A stretch of 64,000 nucleotides of DNA from Corynebacterium lubricantis DSM 45231 (GCF_000379425.1 NZ_KB902237.1:1-64000); one strand, 5' to 3'; shown: positions 26,425 to 36,470, numbered from the stretch's first letter. Numbers and translations: made by a program. Notes: a model not told the origin generated them from the sequence alone.

Positions 26425-27600
26425 TTAGTCGTCTTTGAAATCCGGGTGGATTTCTGGCTCCAAGTGATCCGTTTCCCGGGATCCGGTGGCCGTGTGATCG
26501 CCCTTGCCGGAGGTTGCGGGATCATCGATCCACTCGAGGTGGCGACCAGCGCTATCGACCCGACGACGGTTACCGTGATCGTCGTAGTCAATGCGCGTTG
26601 CTGGGCCGCGGTGACCACCTTGGGCCTCGTCGCGCTTGTCCTTGATCAGCGAGGCTATGACCGTGACCACCAATATGCCCACGATCACCAACAGTGATGT
26701 TGTCGTTCCGATTTCAGGGACCGCAATGTTCTCGCCACCGTTAATGAACGGCAGGTTGTTCTCGTGCAGAGCGTGTAGCAGCAACTTGACGCCAATGAAG
26801 CCCAGGATCGCTGCGAGGCCGTAGGCCAGGTAGACCAGACGATCGAGCAGTCCGTCGAGCAGGAAGTACATCTGACGCAGACCCATCAGGGAGAACGCGT
26901 TGGTGGTGAACACCAGGTACGCCTCGGAAGTGATGCCGTAGATCGCAGGGATCGAGTCGAATGCGAACATCACATCGACCAGGCCAATCGCGAGCAGCGC
27001 AACGAACAACGGGGTCAGAGCGAACTTGCCCAGGTGGTTCTTCGTGGTCAGCTTATCGCCGTGGTAGGACTCAGTAACCGGAACGACCTTACGCAGCCAC
27101 TTGATAATGGCCATGTCGTTAGGGTCGGTCTCTGGCTGGTCAGTGGCCTCGTCGTAAAAGAGCTTGATTGCGGTGTAAAGCAGGAAGATAGCGAAGAGGT
27201 AGAACACATCGGACCAGGCCTCGATAACTGCTGCACCGAGCAGAATGAAGACGAGGCGGCAGATCAAGGCGATCACAATGCCCAGCAGCAGCACCTTTTG
27301 TTGGTACTTACGGGGGATCTTGAATGCGCCCATGATCAGGGCAAACACGAATAAGTTGTCCACCGACAAGGCCTTCTCAGTGACGTAGCCGGTTAAGTAC
27401 TGCATGCCGTGCTCGCCGTCCCAGACGATCCACACGATCACGCCAAAGAGCAATGCGATGGAGACATAGACGATGGTCCAGAACCCAGATTCCTTCAAGG
27501 TGGGTTCATGGGGAGTTCGCACGTGCGAATAAAAGTCGAAGATGAAGAATCCGGCGATCACAACAATTGTGATGGCCCAGACCCAGAATGGAACAGACAT
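26425..27600 (-). CDS. TerC-family integral membrane protein
   Basis: 391 residues with about nine membrane helices. TerC/Alx hallmarks are the acidic motifs EKALSVDNLFVFALIM and VDVMFAFDSIPA, which line the transport path in MX-type metal exporters. A charged cytoplasmic tail of about 60 residues follows the last helix. TerC-family proteins are linked to Mn2+ export and tellurite resistance; the Mn2+ role is supported here by the yybP-ykoY-like riboswitch upstream. The ATG follows GGAGG by nine bases, and this GGAGG lies within a riboswitch hairpin. Confidence 0.9.
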   Translation of the reverse strand: MSVPFWVWAITIVVIAGFFIFDFYSHVRTPHEPTLKESGFWTIVYVSIALLFGVIVWIVWDGEHGMQYLTGYVTEKALSVDNLFVFALIMGAFKIPRKYQQKVLLLGIVIALICRLVFILLGAAVIEAWSDVFYLFAIFLLYTAIKLFYDEATDQPETDPNDMAIIKWLRKVVPVTESYHGDKLTTKNHLGKFALTPLFVALLAIGLVDVMFAFDSIPAIYGITSEAYLVFTTNAFSLMGLRQMYFLLDGLLDRLVYLAYGLAAILGFIGVKLLLHALHENNLPFINGGENIAVPEIGTTTSLLVIVGILVVTVIASLIKDKRDEAQGGHRGPATRIDYDDHGNRRRVDSAGRHLEWIDDPATSGKGDHTATGSRETDHLEPEIHPDFKDD

Positions 27601-27609
27601 ATAAAGCGT

Positions 27610-27775
27610 CCTCCGGTCGTAGATACGTTGAATTGGTATGACCGGAGGTCTCTCCCACCCAAAATTAATTAGGCCGGTGTGGCCGGGTTCGAACTGCCTC
27701 TAAAATAAAGCGATCCAAATCCGTGTTGACGGCCAACACCGATTGTGGGGTACTCCCCTCCACGATACGGCCCAA
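27610..27775 (-). promoter_or_regulatory. yybP-ykoY (Mn2+-sensing) riboswitch controlling the TerC gene
   Basis: On the minus strand the 5' untranslated region has the aptamer hallmarks. A first strand GTGGAGGGGAGTACCCCAC (27763 down) contains GGAGTA, a CGTCAACAC segment follows, a CCGGCCACACCGGCC hairpin comes later, and GGGAGAGACC closes the aptamer. The closing strand CCTCC (27648 down) can pair with the 5' GGAGG to form stem P1, or with the ribosome site in the perfect nine-base hairpin CCTCCGGTC/GACCGGAGG (27648-27640 and 27618-27610). Ligand binding would favour P1 and free the GGAGG, giving a translational ON switch. The pairing is visible; Mn2+ as ligand comes from the family. Confidence 0.85.
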
Positions 27776-27866
27776 CTTTACAATATTTTGGTAATATTTG
27801 CACCTTTGACATACAGGATTAGACGGTTTCCGCAGGACAGTGGCCTTATTCTGTTAGTTTTGAGAC

Positions 27867-29615
27867 ATGCCTAAACAAAAGCCGGTGTGGGAACGTTTCC
27901 TCCCGGGAATCACCACCCTTCGCACCTACCAGAAAGCTTGGTTGCGCGGAGATATCATCGCTGGAATTACGGTAGCTGCCTACCTTGTCCCCCAGGTAAT
28001 GGCATATGCAGTGATCGCCGGGCTGCCAGCAGTGGTGGGTTTATGGGCAGCACTTGCCCCACTGGTGATCTACTTCCTGTTCGGCACTTCGAAGAAGTTG
28101 TCCATGGGCCCCGAGTCCACGACCGCGCTGATGACCGCGGCCGGTGTTAGTGCTCTCGTCAGCGCAGCAGGAGGCCCGGAGCGCTATGCCGAAGTTGCCG
28201 CGCTTCTTGCTATTGCCGTCGGCATCGTCTGTATCGTCGGCTATGTTGCGCGTCTCGGGTTTCTCACGCGCCTGCTCTCCCGCCCAGTTCTGGTGGGCTA
28301 TTTGATTGGTATCGCGGTACTCATGATCGTGAGCCAGTTGGGCAAAGTGACAAAGATTGATGTCCAGGGGGATACAGTCTGGCAGGAAGTCACGTCCTTC
28401 TTTTCCCAGATCGGCGAGGCACATCTGCCGACTGTGGTCCTCGCACTTGTCGTCTTGGTGTTTCTCTACCTCGGCAATTGGCTGGCCCCCAAAGCTCCCA
28501 CAGCGCTGATTGTCTTGCTAGTGGCAGCGGCAGCCATCGCGCTTTTCAATCTCGATCGCTTTGGAATCGAGGTCATTGGTGCAGTACCGCAGGGGCTTCC
28601 AGCACCGCGAATCCCGGACCTCGGCAACATAGAGATCTGGTCGCTGCTGCCCTATGCCGTAGGTATTGCCATCGTGGGTTTCTCCGACAATATCTTGACG
28701 GCGCGTGCCTTCGCCTCCAAAAAAGACGACACCATCGATCCGAACCAAGAACTCTTGTCCTTAGGTATCGCCAATGTTGCCAACGGCTTCTTCCAGGGAT
28801 TTCCGGTCTCATCGAGTGGTTCCCGCACCGTATTGGGCAACGCGGCTGGCGCAAAAACCCAAGTGCATTCCCTCATCGTTGCCGCACTCGTTGTCATGGT
28901 GCTGATGTTTGCGGGGCCGATTCTGGGTTCGTTCCCGCAGGCCGCACTCGGTGCTCTAGTCATCTACGCAGCAACCCAGCTCATTGACGTGGCGGAATTG
29001 CGGCGGATCGGCCGATTCCGCAGCAGCGAATTAATCATCACAGCCACGACCGCGCTTGCCGTAGTTTTCTACGACGTGTTGGTCGGAATCGGGGTAGCAG
29101 TCGTCTTGTCCATCCTCGACCTCATCCGCAGAATTACGGCACCCAATTCGGATGTATTGGGCTACGCACCCGGGGTGCCCGGAATGCACAGTTTGGACGA
29201 TTACCACGACGCCAAACCCATCCGGGGCTTGGTTGTCTTCCGCTACGATTCTCCGCTCTTCTTCGCCAATGCTGACCATTTCGTCGAGCGCGCCTTGGAG
29301 GCAGTGGACAATTCGCAGCAACCAGTGGAGTGCTTCCTGCTCAACGCAGAGGCCAACACCGAGATTGATCTGACAGCGGTGGATGCCCTGGAAAAGTTGC
29401 GCTCGCACTTGGAAGCCGAGGGCATCGTCTTCGCCATGGCGCGCGTGAAACAAGATCTCTACCGGCAGCTGGAACCGACCGGATTCATTGAAAAAGTTGG
29501 CAAAGAAAACATTCACGAGACCCTGCCCACCGCGGTGCGTGCCTATGCCCGCACGTACAAGGATGAGCACGGCACGCTCCCCGCCGGGGCGCCGAAAGAA
29601 ATTATCAATCCCTAG
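27867..29615 (+). CDS. SulP-family anion transporter with STAS domain
   Basis: 582 residues. The N-terminal half is a SulP membrane domain of about 11-12 helices with the signature AYLVPQVMAYAVIAGLPAVVGLWAAL and SMGPESTTALMTAAG. A cytoplasmic STAS domain occupies about 455-560 (GLVVFRYDSPLFFANADHFVERA, with DLTAVDALEKL). Such carriers move sulfate, bicarbonate or dicarboxylates; the substrate cannot be told from the sequence. An 8-base AT-rich -10-like region (TATTCT at 27847-27852) lies close to the start codon, suggesting a very short leader. Its 3' end overlaps ftsK by four bases. Confidence 0.9.
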   Translation: MPKQKPVWERFLPGITTLRTYQKAWLRGDIIAGITVAAYLVPQVMAYAVIAGLPAVVGLWAALAPLVIYFLFGTSKKLSMGPESTTALMTAAGVSALVSAAGGPERYAEVAALLAIAVGIVCIVGYVARLGFLTRLLSRPVLVGYLIGIAVLMIVSQLGKVTKIDVQGDTVWQEVTSFFSQIGEAHLPTVVLALVVLVFLYLGNWLAPKAPTALIVLLVAAAAIALFNLDRFGIEVIGAVPQGLPAPRIPDLGNIEIWSLLPYAVGIAIVGFSDNILTARAFASKKDDTIDPNQELLSLGIANVANGFFQGFPVSSSGSRTVLGNAAGAKTQVHSLIVAALVVMVLMFAGPILGSFPQAALGALVIYAATQLIDVAELRRIGRFRSSELIITATTALAVVFYDVLVGIGVAVVLSILDLIRRITAPNSDVLGYAPGVPGMHSLDDYHDAKPIRGLVVFRYDSPLFFANADHFVERALEAVDNSQQPVECFLLNAEANTEIDLTAVDALEKLRSHLEAEGIVFAMARVKQDLYRQLEPTGFIEKVGKENIHETLPTAVRAYARTYKDEHGTLPAGAPKEIINP

Positions 29616-32600
29616 AAAGCCCCGCCCGAAGGGTTGTACGTGGCCTGAACAATGTGGGGGTGATCGTCATCAGAGTCTGAGTCGTACTCAGAATCAGGCT
29701 CGGAATCAGGTCCGGCAGGCGCGTCGTCGTAAAGCGATTGCTCCTCCCGGACTTCCTTCGGCGCATCGGCCGGGTCTGCGCCCTTGATCATCCAGATGAT
29801 CGTTTCTAGCTCTTCCGGCTTGACCAGCACTTCGCGCGCCTTGGAGCCCTCGGAAGGACCGACGACGCCGCGCGATTCCATGAGGTCCATGAGGCGACCC
29901 GCCTTGGCAAAGCCGATGCGGAGCTTACGCTGCAGCATCGAGGTGGAGCCGAGCTGTGCCGTGACCACAAGCTCGACGGCCTCGAGGAGATCGTCCATGT
30001 CCTTGCCGATGTCATCGTCGATGACCTTCTTCTCGGAGGCCTTCTCCTCGGTCACACCTTCGGTGTAATCCGGCTCGGCCTGATCCTTCGCGGCCTCGAC
30101 GACCGCCTGAATCTCCTCGTCGGTGACGAACGCGCCCTGCATACGCTGCGGCTTGCCGGCACCCTGCGGGATGAACAAACCGTCGCCCATGCCGATCAGC
30201 TTCTCGGCACCAGCCTGATCCAGGATGACGCGGGAGTCGGTCAGCGAGGAAGTCGCGAAGGCGAGACGAGACGGCACGTTGGTCTTGATCAGACCGGTGA
30301 CCACGTCGACGGACGGACGCTGGGTCGCCAACACGAGGTGGATACCGGCGGCACGCGCCTTCTGAGTGATGCGCACGATGGAATCCTCGATCTCCTTCGG
30401 CGCGGTCATCATCAGGTCGGCAAGCTCGTCGACCACGCAAATGATCATCGGGTACGGCTTCATCTCGCGCTCGGATCCCGGAGGCGCCTGCAGCTCGCCG
30501 AAACGGACCTTGGCGTTGTAGTCCTTGATGTGGCGCACGCGCGCGGACTTCATGTCCATGTAGCGCTGCTCCATCTCTTCGACCAACCACTGCAATGCGG
30601 CGGTAGCCTTCTTCGGCTGCGTAATGATCGGAGTGATCAGGTGCGGGATGCCCTCGTATGGGGTCAGCTCGACCATCTTCGGGTCGACCAGGATCAGGCG
30701 TACTTCATCAGGCGTCGCGCGGGTGAGCAGCGAGACCAGCATCGAGTTCACAAACGCCGACTTACCGGAACCGGTCGAACCCGCCACGAGCAGGTGCGGC
30801 ATCTTCTGGACGCTTGCTGCGACAAATTCGCCCTCAATGTCCTTACCCATACCGATCAGGGTCGGGTCCTGGTCATTGCGGATCTTTGGCGCGTCCAGCA
30901 CGTCGCGCAGGCGCACCATCTCGCGGTCGCTATTAGGTACCTCGATACCCACGGCAGACTTGCCCGGGATCGGGGCCAGCAGGCGCACGTTGTCGGTGGC
31001 CACGGCATAAGCCAGGTTGGACTGCAGGTTAGTAATCTTCGATACCTTCACACCAGGGCCGAGCTCGACCTCGTAGCGAGTCACTGTCGGCCCGCGCGAG
31101 AAACCGGTCACCTGAGCGTCCACCTTGAACTCGTGGAAGACCTCGGTGATCGCCTCGATCATCCGGTCGTTGGTCTCGGTACGGGTCTTGGGTACCTGGC
31201 CCGGGGTGAGCAGGCTCGTCGACGGCAACGTGTAGTCACTCTCAGGCTGACGGGCAGGCTTGGGTGCCTCATCCGCGGTCGCCTTGTCCACTTCCGATTT
31301 CGGGGTGGTCGCGGGCACCGATCCCGCATCGATCCCGGAGCGCGCAATGATGGCTTGGCGCATCGCCTCGCGCGAGGAGGCGACGGCATCGCCCGCGTCG
31401 TGCTCGACAACGGGGATCGTGTCGGTGTCGTCAGCGTCGTGCACGGCAGGTGCCGGAGCAGATTTCGCTTGACGACGACGTGTGCTTGCCCGTTGCGGCG
31501 CGCTCGGAGGCGCAGCCGGTGTGGATTCTTCCTCGAGTTCAGGTTCCGCGTCGGGGTTGAACTCGTCGCTCGGCGAAGTGCTTCGACCGAACAGCGTCGG
31601 CTGTTCCGCTTCATCCGCTGGGTAGTTCTCCAGCGGGCTTGGCTTGCGCCGCGTGACGCGCGGAGTCGAGGCCCGTGGCCGTGCCCTGCGTGGGGAGCCG
31701 TCGGCGATGTCGCTGAGTTCATCGTCGACGTGTCCGTACATGTCGTCGCGGTTTCGGTCGAGGTCCTCAGGGTCTTCGGGGTCCTCCGTGTAATTGCGGG
31801 ACCCCATCTGGGAGACAAGCTCGCCGATTTCGGAGAACAACTGACGCACAGTGATGCCAGTGACTTTGAGAGCACCATAGATGATCAGCAAGATCAGCAA
31901 TGGTACGGCCACATAACTAGAGAATCCGGCGGATAGGCTTCCACCCAGCCAGGCACCGATTGCGCCGCCGGCGACCTTCCGGTCTTCCCACGAAGCAGGG
32001 TTGCCCGCAAAGATGTGGACCAAGCCCAACATAGCTACCACGATCAAGGTAACGCCGATACCAACCCGCACCTTGGTCGAGGAATCCGCGCGGAAGTCCA
32101 TCATCAAGACGATCGCAATAGCCACTAGTGCGACTGGCAGAATGAGTGCACCTGCACCGATGACTAGGTGCACTGCCGATGCGATGGCGGCGCCAACTGG
32201 TCCAGCGATATCAAGCCAGACTGAGGCGCCGAGGATGGCGGCTAGGCCGAGCAGGATGAGCCCTGCGGTATCGCCGCTTTGCGAGCCCTCTCCCCGACTC
32301 GGGGTATCAGTAGTGTCTACCTCGTCATCTGCAGCGACGGGTTCGTGGCCTTTCTTGCTGCGGGCGATGGGCGTCTCCTTCTTGTCTTGTGTTTCTTGGT
32401 CATCCTCGTAAAGATTGTCGCCCTTGTCCTTGCGTCCGAAGTTTCCCCCGACGTTTGCCAGACCTCGCGTTGCCTTGCCCACGCCACGTGCGGTACTGCG
32501 CGCGATGGCACTAATGGTGCTGCCGACGACTTTCGTCGCCGAGCCTACTCGCTCGTCAGAAGTTTCTGCGGCGAGCTGAGTCGTCGCACCCGTGCGTGGG

Positions 32601-32716
32601 TGGGTCACCGCGGCAGGGGCCGAAGATTTGCGCGTTTGTCGCGACTGGCCTGAACGGGCTTTGGGCCCAGTACTCGGGCGCGACTTTTTGCGCGAGGAAG
32701 AACTTTTGACAGACAT
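29612..32716 (-). CDS. ftsK: DNA translocase FtsK
   Basis: 1034 residues. Order: a Ser/Lys-rich, basic N-terminus, four membrane helices at about 150-300, and a long polar Pro/Ser/acidic linker (about 310-530). The RecA-like motor follows with Walker A GSTGSGKSAFVN (about 650) and Walker B IICVVDELADLM (about 762), then a winged-helix gamma domain (about 900-970) that reads polar sites. An acidic Asp/Ser-rich tail ends the protein. FtsK pumps chromosome ends across the septum for XerCD recombination. The ATG at 32716 is preferred; a GTG at 32761 would add 15 residues. Neither has a strong ribosome site. Confidence 0.92.
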   Translation of the reverse strand: MSVKSSSSRKKSRPSTGPKARSGQSRQTRKSSAPAAVTHPRTGATTQLAAETSDERVGSATKVVGSTISAIARSTARGVGKATRGLANVGGNFGRKDKGDNLYEDDQETQDKKETPIARSKKGHEPVAADDEVDTTDTPSRGEGSQSGDTAGLILLGLAAILGASVWLDIAGPVGAAIASAVHLVIGAGALILPVALVAIAIVLMMDFRADSSTKVRVGIGVTLIVVAMLGLVHIFAGNPASWEDRKVAGGAIGAWLGGSLSAGFSSYVAVPLLILLIIYGALKVTGITVRQLFSEIGELVSQMGSRNYTEDPEDPEDLDRNRDDMYGHVDDELSDIADGSPRRARPRASTPRVTRRKPSPLENYPADEAEQPTLFGRSTSPSDEFNPDAEPELEEESTPAAPPSAPQRASTRRRQAKSAPAPAVHDADDTDTIPVVEHDAGDAVASSREAMRQAIIARSGIDAGSVPATTPKSEVDKATADEAPKPARQPESDYTLPSTSLLTPGQVPKTRTETNDRMIEAITEVFHEFKVDAQVTGFSRGPTVTRYEVELGPGVKVSKITNLQSNLAYAVATDNVRLLAPIPGKSAVGIEVPNSDREMVRLRDVLDAPKIRNDQDPTLIGMGKDIEGEFVAASVQKMPHLLVAGSTGSGKSAFVNSMLVSLLTRATPDEVRLILVDPKMVELTPYEGIPHLITPIITQPKKATAALQWLVEEMEQRYMDMKSARVRHIKDYNAKVRFGELQAPPGSEREMKPYPMIICVVDELADLMMTAPKEIEDSIVRITQKARAAGIHLVLATQRPSVDVVTGLIKTNVPSRLAFATSSLTDSRVILDQAGAEKLIGMGDGLFIPQGAGKPQRMQGAFVTDEEIQAVVEAAKDQAEPDYTEGVTEEKASEKKVIDDDIGKDMDDLLEAVELVVTAQLGSTSMLQRKLRIGFAKAGRLMDLMESRGVVGPSEGSKAREVLVKPEELETIIWMIKGADPADAPKEVREEQSLYDDAPAGPDSEPDSEYDSDSDDDHPHIVQATYNPSGGAF

Positions 32717-32796
32717 GGCTTTAAGACTAGTACCAGTTGTCACATTCTTCACATCTGCCACTCCGAGATCAGTGGCAAACTTTTACAGGATCTTGG

Positions 32797-33402
32797 TCAG
32801 GCTTTGCCCCTTGACTGTGCGATGTGCTCAGGGCTGCCCTGCAGCTTAACATCGACAACATCGCGACCGAACACCCAGAGCAGAAGCTCGCCGGGTTCCC
32901 CGATGACCCGCACCACATTGTCCCCTTGTACCGTGACACCGCGGCGGTCCGCCACCGTGATTGGAGGGAGCGTGGTCGGGGAAAGAATGACCGGAACCGG
33001 GGACTTACCCAGTAGCATTTTGCCGAACTGGGCAGCGGCCTTCGCCAACTGCTTGTCCACGGCCTTGCTGAAATCACGTACGCGCACGACACCATCTCCC
33101 CGGCGGACATCCTCGTGGTGCACGAAGTTCTCGGCGGTATTCATTAGGGAGTCGATGGGTTGAAGAAGTTTCGGTGGGCCTGCCACCCACGCGGCGACGA
33201 CTTGTTCATAGGACCAATTCTTCACACGGTTCCGGGCCCGCTGGCCCACCTTGTCCAAGTGCGAAGTTGGCTGATTTTCCCGGTTGTACAGGTGCTCAGC
33301 GAGATCTCGCGTGGTCCACCCTTCGCACAGAGTCGGGGCATCTGGGCCCACATCGAGGAGAGTTTCTGCGAGACGAGCGCGTTCTGCTTGAGCAAAAGAC
33401 AT
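32797..33402 (-). CDS. TIGR03085-family metal-binding protein (DinB-like fold)
   Basis: 201 residues beginning MSFAQAERARLAETLLD. The DinB/maleylpyruvate isomerase-like four-helix fold with metal ligands is suggested by DLAEHLYNRENQP and FVHHEDVRRGDG, the conserved His residues of this actinobacterial group. Real substrates are unknown; relatives include thiol-dependent enzymes using mycothiol. Starts at ATG 33402, although an upstream frame runs on into rnj; the shorter start fits the family. It lies between ftsK and rnj with no sign of transfer. Confidence 0.85.
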   Translation of the reverse strand: MSFAQAERARLAETLLDVGPDAPTLCEGWTTRDLAEHLYNRENQPTSHLDKVGQRARNRVKNWSYEQVVAAWVAGPPKLLQPIDSLMNTAENFVHHEDVRRGDGVVRVRDFSKAVDKQLAKAAAQFGKMLLGKSPVPVILSPTTLPPITVADRRGVTVQGDNVVRVIGEPGELLLWVFGRDVVDVKLQGSPEHIAQSRGKA

Positions 33403-33439
33403 GCACCCCAGCATAGCTGAGGTGCATTGTTTCTTTTGG

Positions 33440-35461
33440 TTAGAGCGACTCGCGCTCTGCTGCGATCTCGTCGTCTTCGACTGGCTCGTGATCGTCGGCC
33501 GACATTGGCACGACGGTTGGCAGGATGACAGGCTCGCGCTTGTACTTCTGCTCGATGGAACGAGACACTTTACGACGAAGCGCCTGCACCATTCGGTAAG
33601 GGTCATTCTCGCCCTCGGCCGCGAGGTCGTTCATGAGGTTTTCTACCCATTCCGCGACCTCTGGAACCAAGCTGCGGTCGTCTTCTGCGAAACCAGTGGT
33701 TGAGACAGTCGGGCGCTCAAGCAAGCGGCCGGTACGAGAATCAATCACACAGGTTACGGAGATAACGCCACCAGCTGCGAGGTTGGTACGATCCGCCAAA
33801 ACGTCCGCTTCCACTTCGCCCATGGTTTCACCATCGACGTAGAGGTTACCCACCTGGTACTGGCCAGCGACCTGCGCACGACCGTTGACCAAGTCAACCA
33901 CGACGCCGTTTTGAGCCAGGACTGTGTTTTCGCGCTTCACACCGGTGGACACTGCGAGTTCGTTGTTCGCGCGCATGTGACGCCACTCGCCGTGGACTGG
34001 CATCGCGTTCTTTGGTCGCGCCGCGTTGTAGAGGAACAGCAGCTCACCGGAGTAGCCGTGGCCGGTTGCGTGAATATGAGCATCCTTGTTGGTCACAACA
34101 GTGGCGCCGATCTGCGCCAGGTTATTAATAACCGCGTAGATCGCCTCTTCGTTGCCTGGAATCATCGAGGACGACAGGAGGATCAAGTCGCCATCGCGCA
34201 CCGTGATCTGGCGGTGCTCGCGACGAGACATGCGCGACAGAGCAGCCATTGGCTCACCCTGGGTACCGGTGGTGATCAAAAGTACCTTGTGAGGAGCCAT
34301 CTTTGAGGCTTCATCGATAGAGACGATCGTACCGCGAGGTGCCTTGAGCAGGCCCATCTTCTCGGCGATCTCCATGTTGCGGATCATCGAGCGACCGTTG
34401 AACGCGACCTTGCGGCCATTGGCAACAGCGGCGTTGACGGCCATCTGCACGCGCGACACGTTCGACGCGAAGGAGGACAGGATCACTCGCTGCTTGGCGC
34501 CGCCGATGAGGCGAATGAAGTTTTCCTCGATGCCCTTCTCGGACTCAGAGAAGCCCGGGGTGGTGGCGTTCGTGGAGTCACACATCATCAGATCGACGCC
34601 CTCATCGCCGAAGCGAGACAGCGCAGGAAGGTCGGTTGGCTTGCCGTCGTACGGGGTCTGATCCAGCTTGATATCGCCGGTCATGATGACTTGACCCGCT
34701 CCGGTGCGGATCGACAGGCCGAGAGCATCCGGGATGGAGTGACCAACGGTCCAGAAACGAACATTGAATGGACCAACGCTGATCTCGGACTTGTTGTTCA
34801 CCTCATGCAGCTTTGGACGCTGACGATGTTCCTTCGTCTTCGCCGCAATCAGTGCGTTGGTGAACTTAGCCGAGTAGATCGGAATATCCGGGCGCAGCTT
34901 CAGCAGCCAAGGAATGGCGCCGATGTGGTCCTCGTGGCCGTGCGTGACGACGAGTGCCTCAATCTTGTCCAGCTTCTTCTCGATTGGGCCGAAGTCAGGC
35001 AGGATGAGATCCACGCCAGGCTCGCCGGACGAAGGGAACAGCACGCCACAGTCAACGACAAGCAAGCGACCGTTGTACTCGAAAACGGTCATGTTACGGC
35101 CGATTTCCGAGATACCACCGAGCGCGTAAATGCGCAGACCGTTAGCTGGGGCCTTCCCTGGTGCAGGAAGACGCTTCGTCATATCTGCACCCTGCATCGA
35201 CTTCACGGGGTTGCGACGGTTGCCGCCACCATTGCCGCGACCGCGACCGCCACGACGGCCACTGTTGCCTCCGCGGTTGCCGTTATTGCCGGATCCCTTT
35301 TGGGATTCGTTGGACGACTGACCAGAGTTCTCCTGGTTCTGTGTCTCCTGCTTTTGAGAAGCCTGGTTGTCCGGAGCCTGGAATACAGGCGCCTGGTCAC
35401 CGGCCTCCGGCGGGCCAGCCTTGCGGGTGACCTTACGTGGCCGATTACGTGGTTCGTTCAT
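33440..35461 (-). CDS. rnj: Ribonuclease J
   Basis: 673 residues. A long N-terminal extension (about 110 residues, rich in Asn/Gln/Gly and Arg) precedes the beta-CASP metallo-beta-lactamase core. HGHEDHIG at about 175 binds zinc, with further His at VGHSIPDAL and a TGTQGEP motif. A beta-CASP insert and C-terminal domain follow. RNase J trims and degrades mRNA 5' ends. dapA lies two bases upstream on the same strand. The Gly/Arg-rich extension may bind RNA. Confidence 0.94.
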   Translation of the reverse strand: MNEPRNRPRKVTRKAGPPEAGDQAPVFQAPDNQASQKQETQNQENSGQSSNESQKGSGNNGNRGGNSGRRGGRGRGNGGGNRRNPVKSMQGADMTKRLPAPGKAPANGLRIYALGGISEIGRNMTVFEYNGRLLVVDCGVLFPSSGEPGVDLILPDFGPIEKKLDKIEALVVTHGHEDHIGAIPWLLKLRPDIPIYSAKFTNALIAAKTKEHRQRPKLHEVNNKSEISVGPFNVRFWTVGHSIPDALGLSIRTGAGQVIMTGDIKLDQTPYDGKPTDLPALSRFGDEGVDLMMCDSTNATTPGFSESEKGIEENFIRLIGGAKQRVILSSFASNVSRVQMAVNAAVANGRKVAFNGRSMIRNMEIAEKMGLLKAPRGTIVSIDEASKMAPHKVLLITTGTQGEPMAALSRMSRREHRQITVRDGDLILLSSSMIPGNEEAIYAVINNLAQIGATVVTNKDAHIHATGHGYSGELLFLYNAARPKNAMPVHGEWRHMRANNELAVSTGVKRENTVLAQNGVVVDLVNGRAQVAGQYQVGNLYVDGETMGEVEADVLADRTNLAAGGVISVTCVIDSRTGRLLERPTVSTTGFAEDDRSLVPEVAEWVENLMNDLAAEGENDPYRMVQALRRKVSRSIEQKYKREPVILPTVVPMSADDHEPVEDDEIAAERESL

Positions 35462-35463
35462 AT

Positions 35464-36372
35464 TTATAGGACTCCAGCCTTTTTCATATCACGGCGGAGA
35501 ACCTCCATCTGTGCATCGTCCGCGGGGACGACAGGAAGACGTGGGTCCCCCACCTCAATGCCCTGCAGACGCAGAGCAGCTTTAGCGAAAGTAGCACCAC
35601 CAAGTAATGCTTGCTGTACAGCAAGTACCTGCATGGTGTTGGCATTGATTTCCCGTGTTCGGGCGAGGTCGCCTTCCTCGAAGCTTGTACGTAGTTCACG
35701 CAATAATGCGGGCGCAGCGTGCCCGACTACTGAAATGAAGCCGGTAGCGCCGAGAGCGAGCCACGGCACATTGAGCGGATCGTCGCCAGAATACCAGGCA
35801 AGTCCTGTCTCTTGGATCAGGGGTGCGGCTTCGAACATATTGCCCTTTGCATCTTTCATTGCCTTAACTGTGGGCAGTTCTGCAATGCGGCGAATTGTGT
35901 CCGACTCGACTGGGATTCCCGAGCGACCGGGGATGTCATACAGACAAATAGGCAAATCAGTCGCGGACGCCACGGCTGTGTAGTGCTGCACCAAACCCTC
36001 TTGGGTGGGCTTGGAGTAATAAGGGGTCACCACGAGGAGTGAATCTGCGCCAGCCTCTGCCGACGCTTGCGCTGCAGCGATAGAGGTCGCGGTGCTGTTC
36101 GTTCCAGCTCCCGCGATAATCTTTGCGCTATCGCCAATCTCTTCGCGAACCGCCTTGATGAGTGCGACCTTTTCGTCCAACGTGGTCGTTGGAGATTCAC
36201 CGGTGGTGCCAGCCAAGACAAGTGCATCGATGCCGTTGCTGACGAGGTGTGCAGCAAGCTTTCGACCAGCGTTTACGTCCAAGGCACCGTCACGGTCAAA
36301 AGGAGTGACCATGGCGACGCCGACGGTTCCGAAGTACTCAGCTCCGGTATTTGCTGTCAATGAAATGCCCAT
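35464..36372 (-). CDS. dapA: 4-hydroxy-tetrahydrodipicolinate synthase
   Basis: 302 residues forming a TIM barrel. Substrate-site motif [11 protein letters not shown], catalytic Tyr in [10 protein letters not shown], and Schiff-base Lys in [11 protein letters not shown] are present. DapA condenses pyruvate and aspartate semialdehyde, the entry step of the diaminopimelate/lysine route. rnj follows two bases downstream. A triple 9-bp repeat lies upstream at 36444-36470. Confidence 0.94.
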   Translation of the reverse strand: MGISLTANTGAEYFGTVGVAMVTPFDRDGALDVNAGRKLAAHLVSNGIDALVLAGTTGESPTTTLDEKVALIKAVREEIGDSAKIIAGAGTNSTATSIAAAQASAEAGADSLLVVTPYYSKPTQEGLVQHYTAVASATDLPICLYDIPGRSGIPVESDTIRRIAELPTVKAMKDAKGNMFEAAPLIQETGLAWYSGDDPLNVPWLALGATGFISVVGHAAPALLRELRTSFEEGDLARTREINANTMQVLAVQQALLGGATFAKAALRLQGIEVGDPRLPVVPADDAQMEVLRRDMKKAGVL

Positions 36373-36443
36373 GACGCTTTAGATTACCTTCTTGATAGTA
36401 GTGTCGCGCAATTACGTCGAACAGCCGGTGTGTCTATGTCTTC

Positions 36444-36470
36444 AGAGATAACAGGGATAACAGGGATAAC
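36444..36470. repeat. dapA: Triple 9-bp repeat in the dapA upstream region
   Basis: Three head-to-tail units: AGAGATAAC, AGGGATAAC, AGGGATAAC, the first differing at one base. They lie about 70-100 bases ahead of dapA and before the end of thyX. The pattern may be replication slippage or an array of binding sites. No gene lies in 36373-36603. Confidence 0.55.

Noticed and set aside
30338..31936. A 532-codon frame opposite ftsK
   Set aside because: Mirrors the FtsK linker and motor coding strand; Arg/His-rich with no motif.
36444..36470. Partial match to the I-SceI recognition sequence (AGGGATAACAGGG)
   Set aside because: Only 13 of 18 bases match and it comes from the 9-bp repeat itself. 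No homing endonuclease or intron is nearby.
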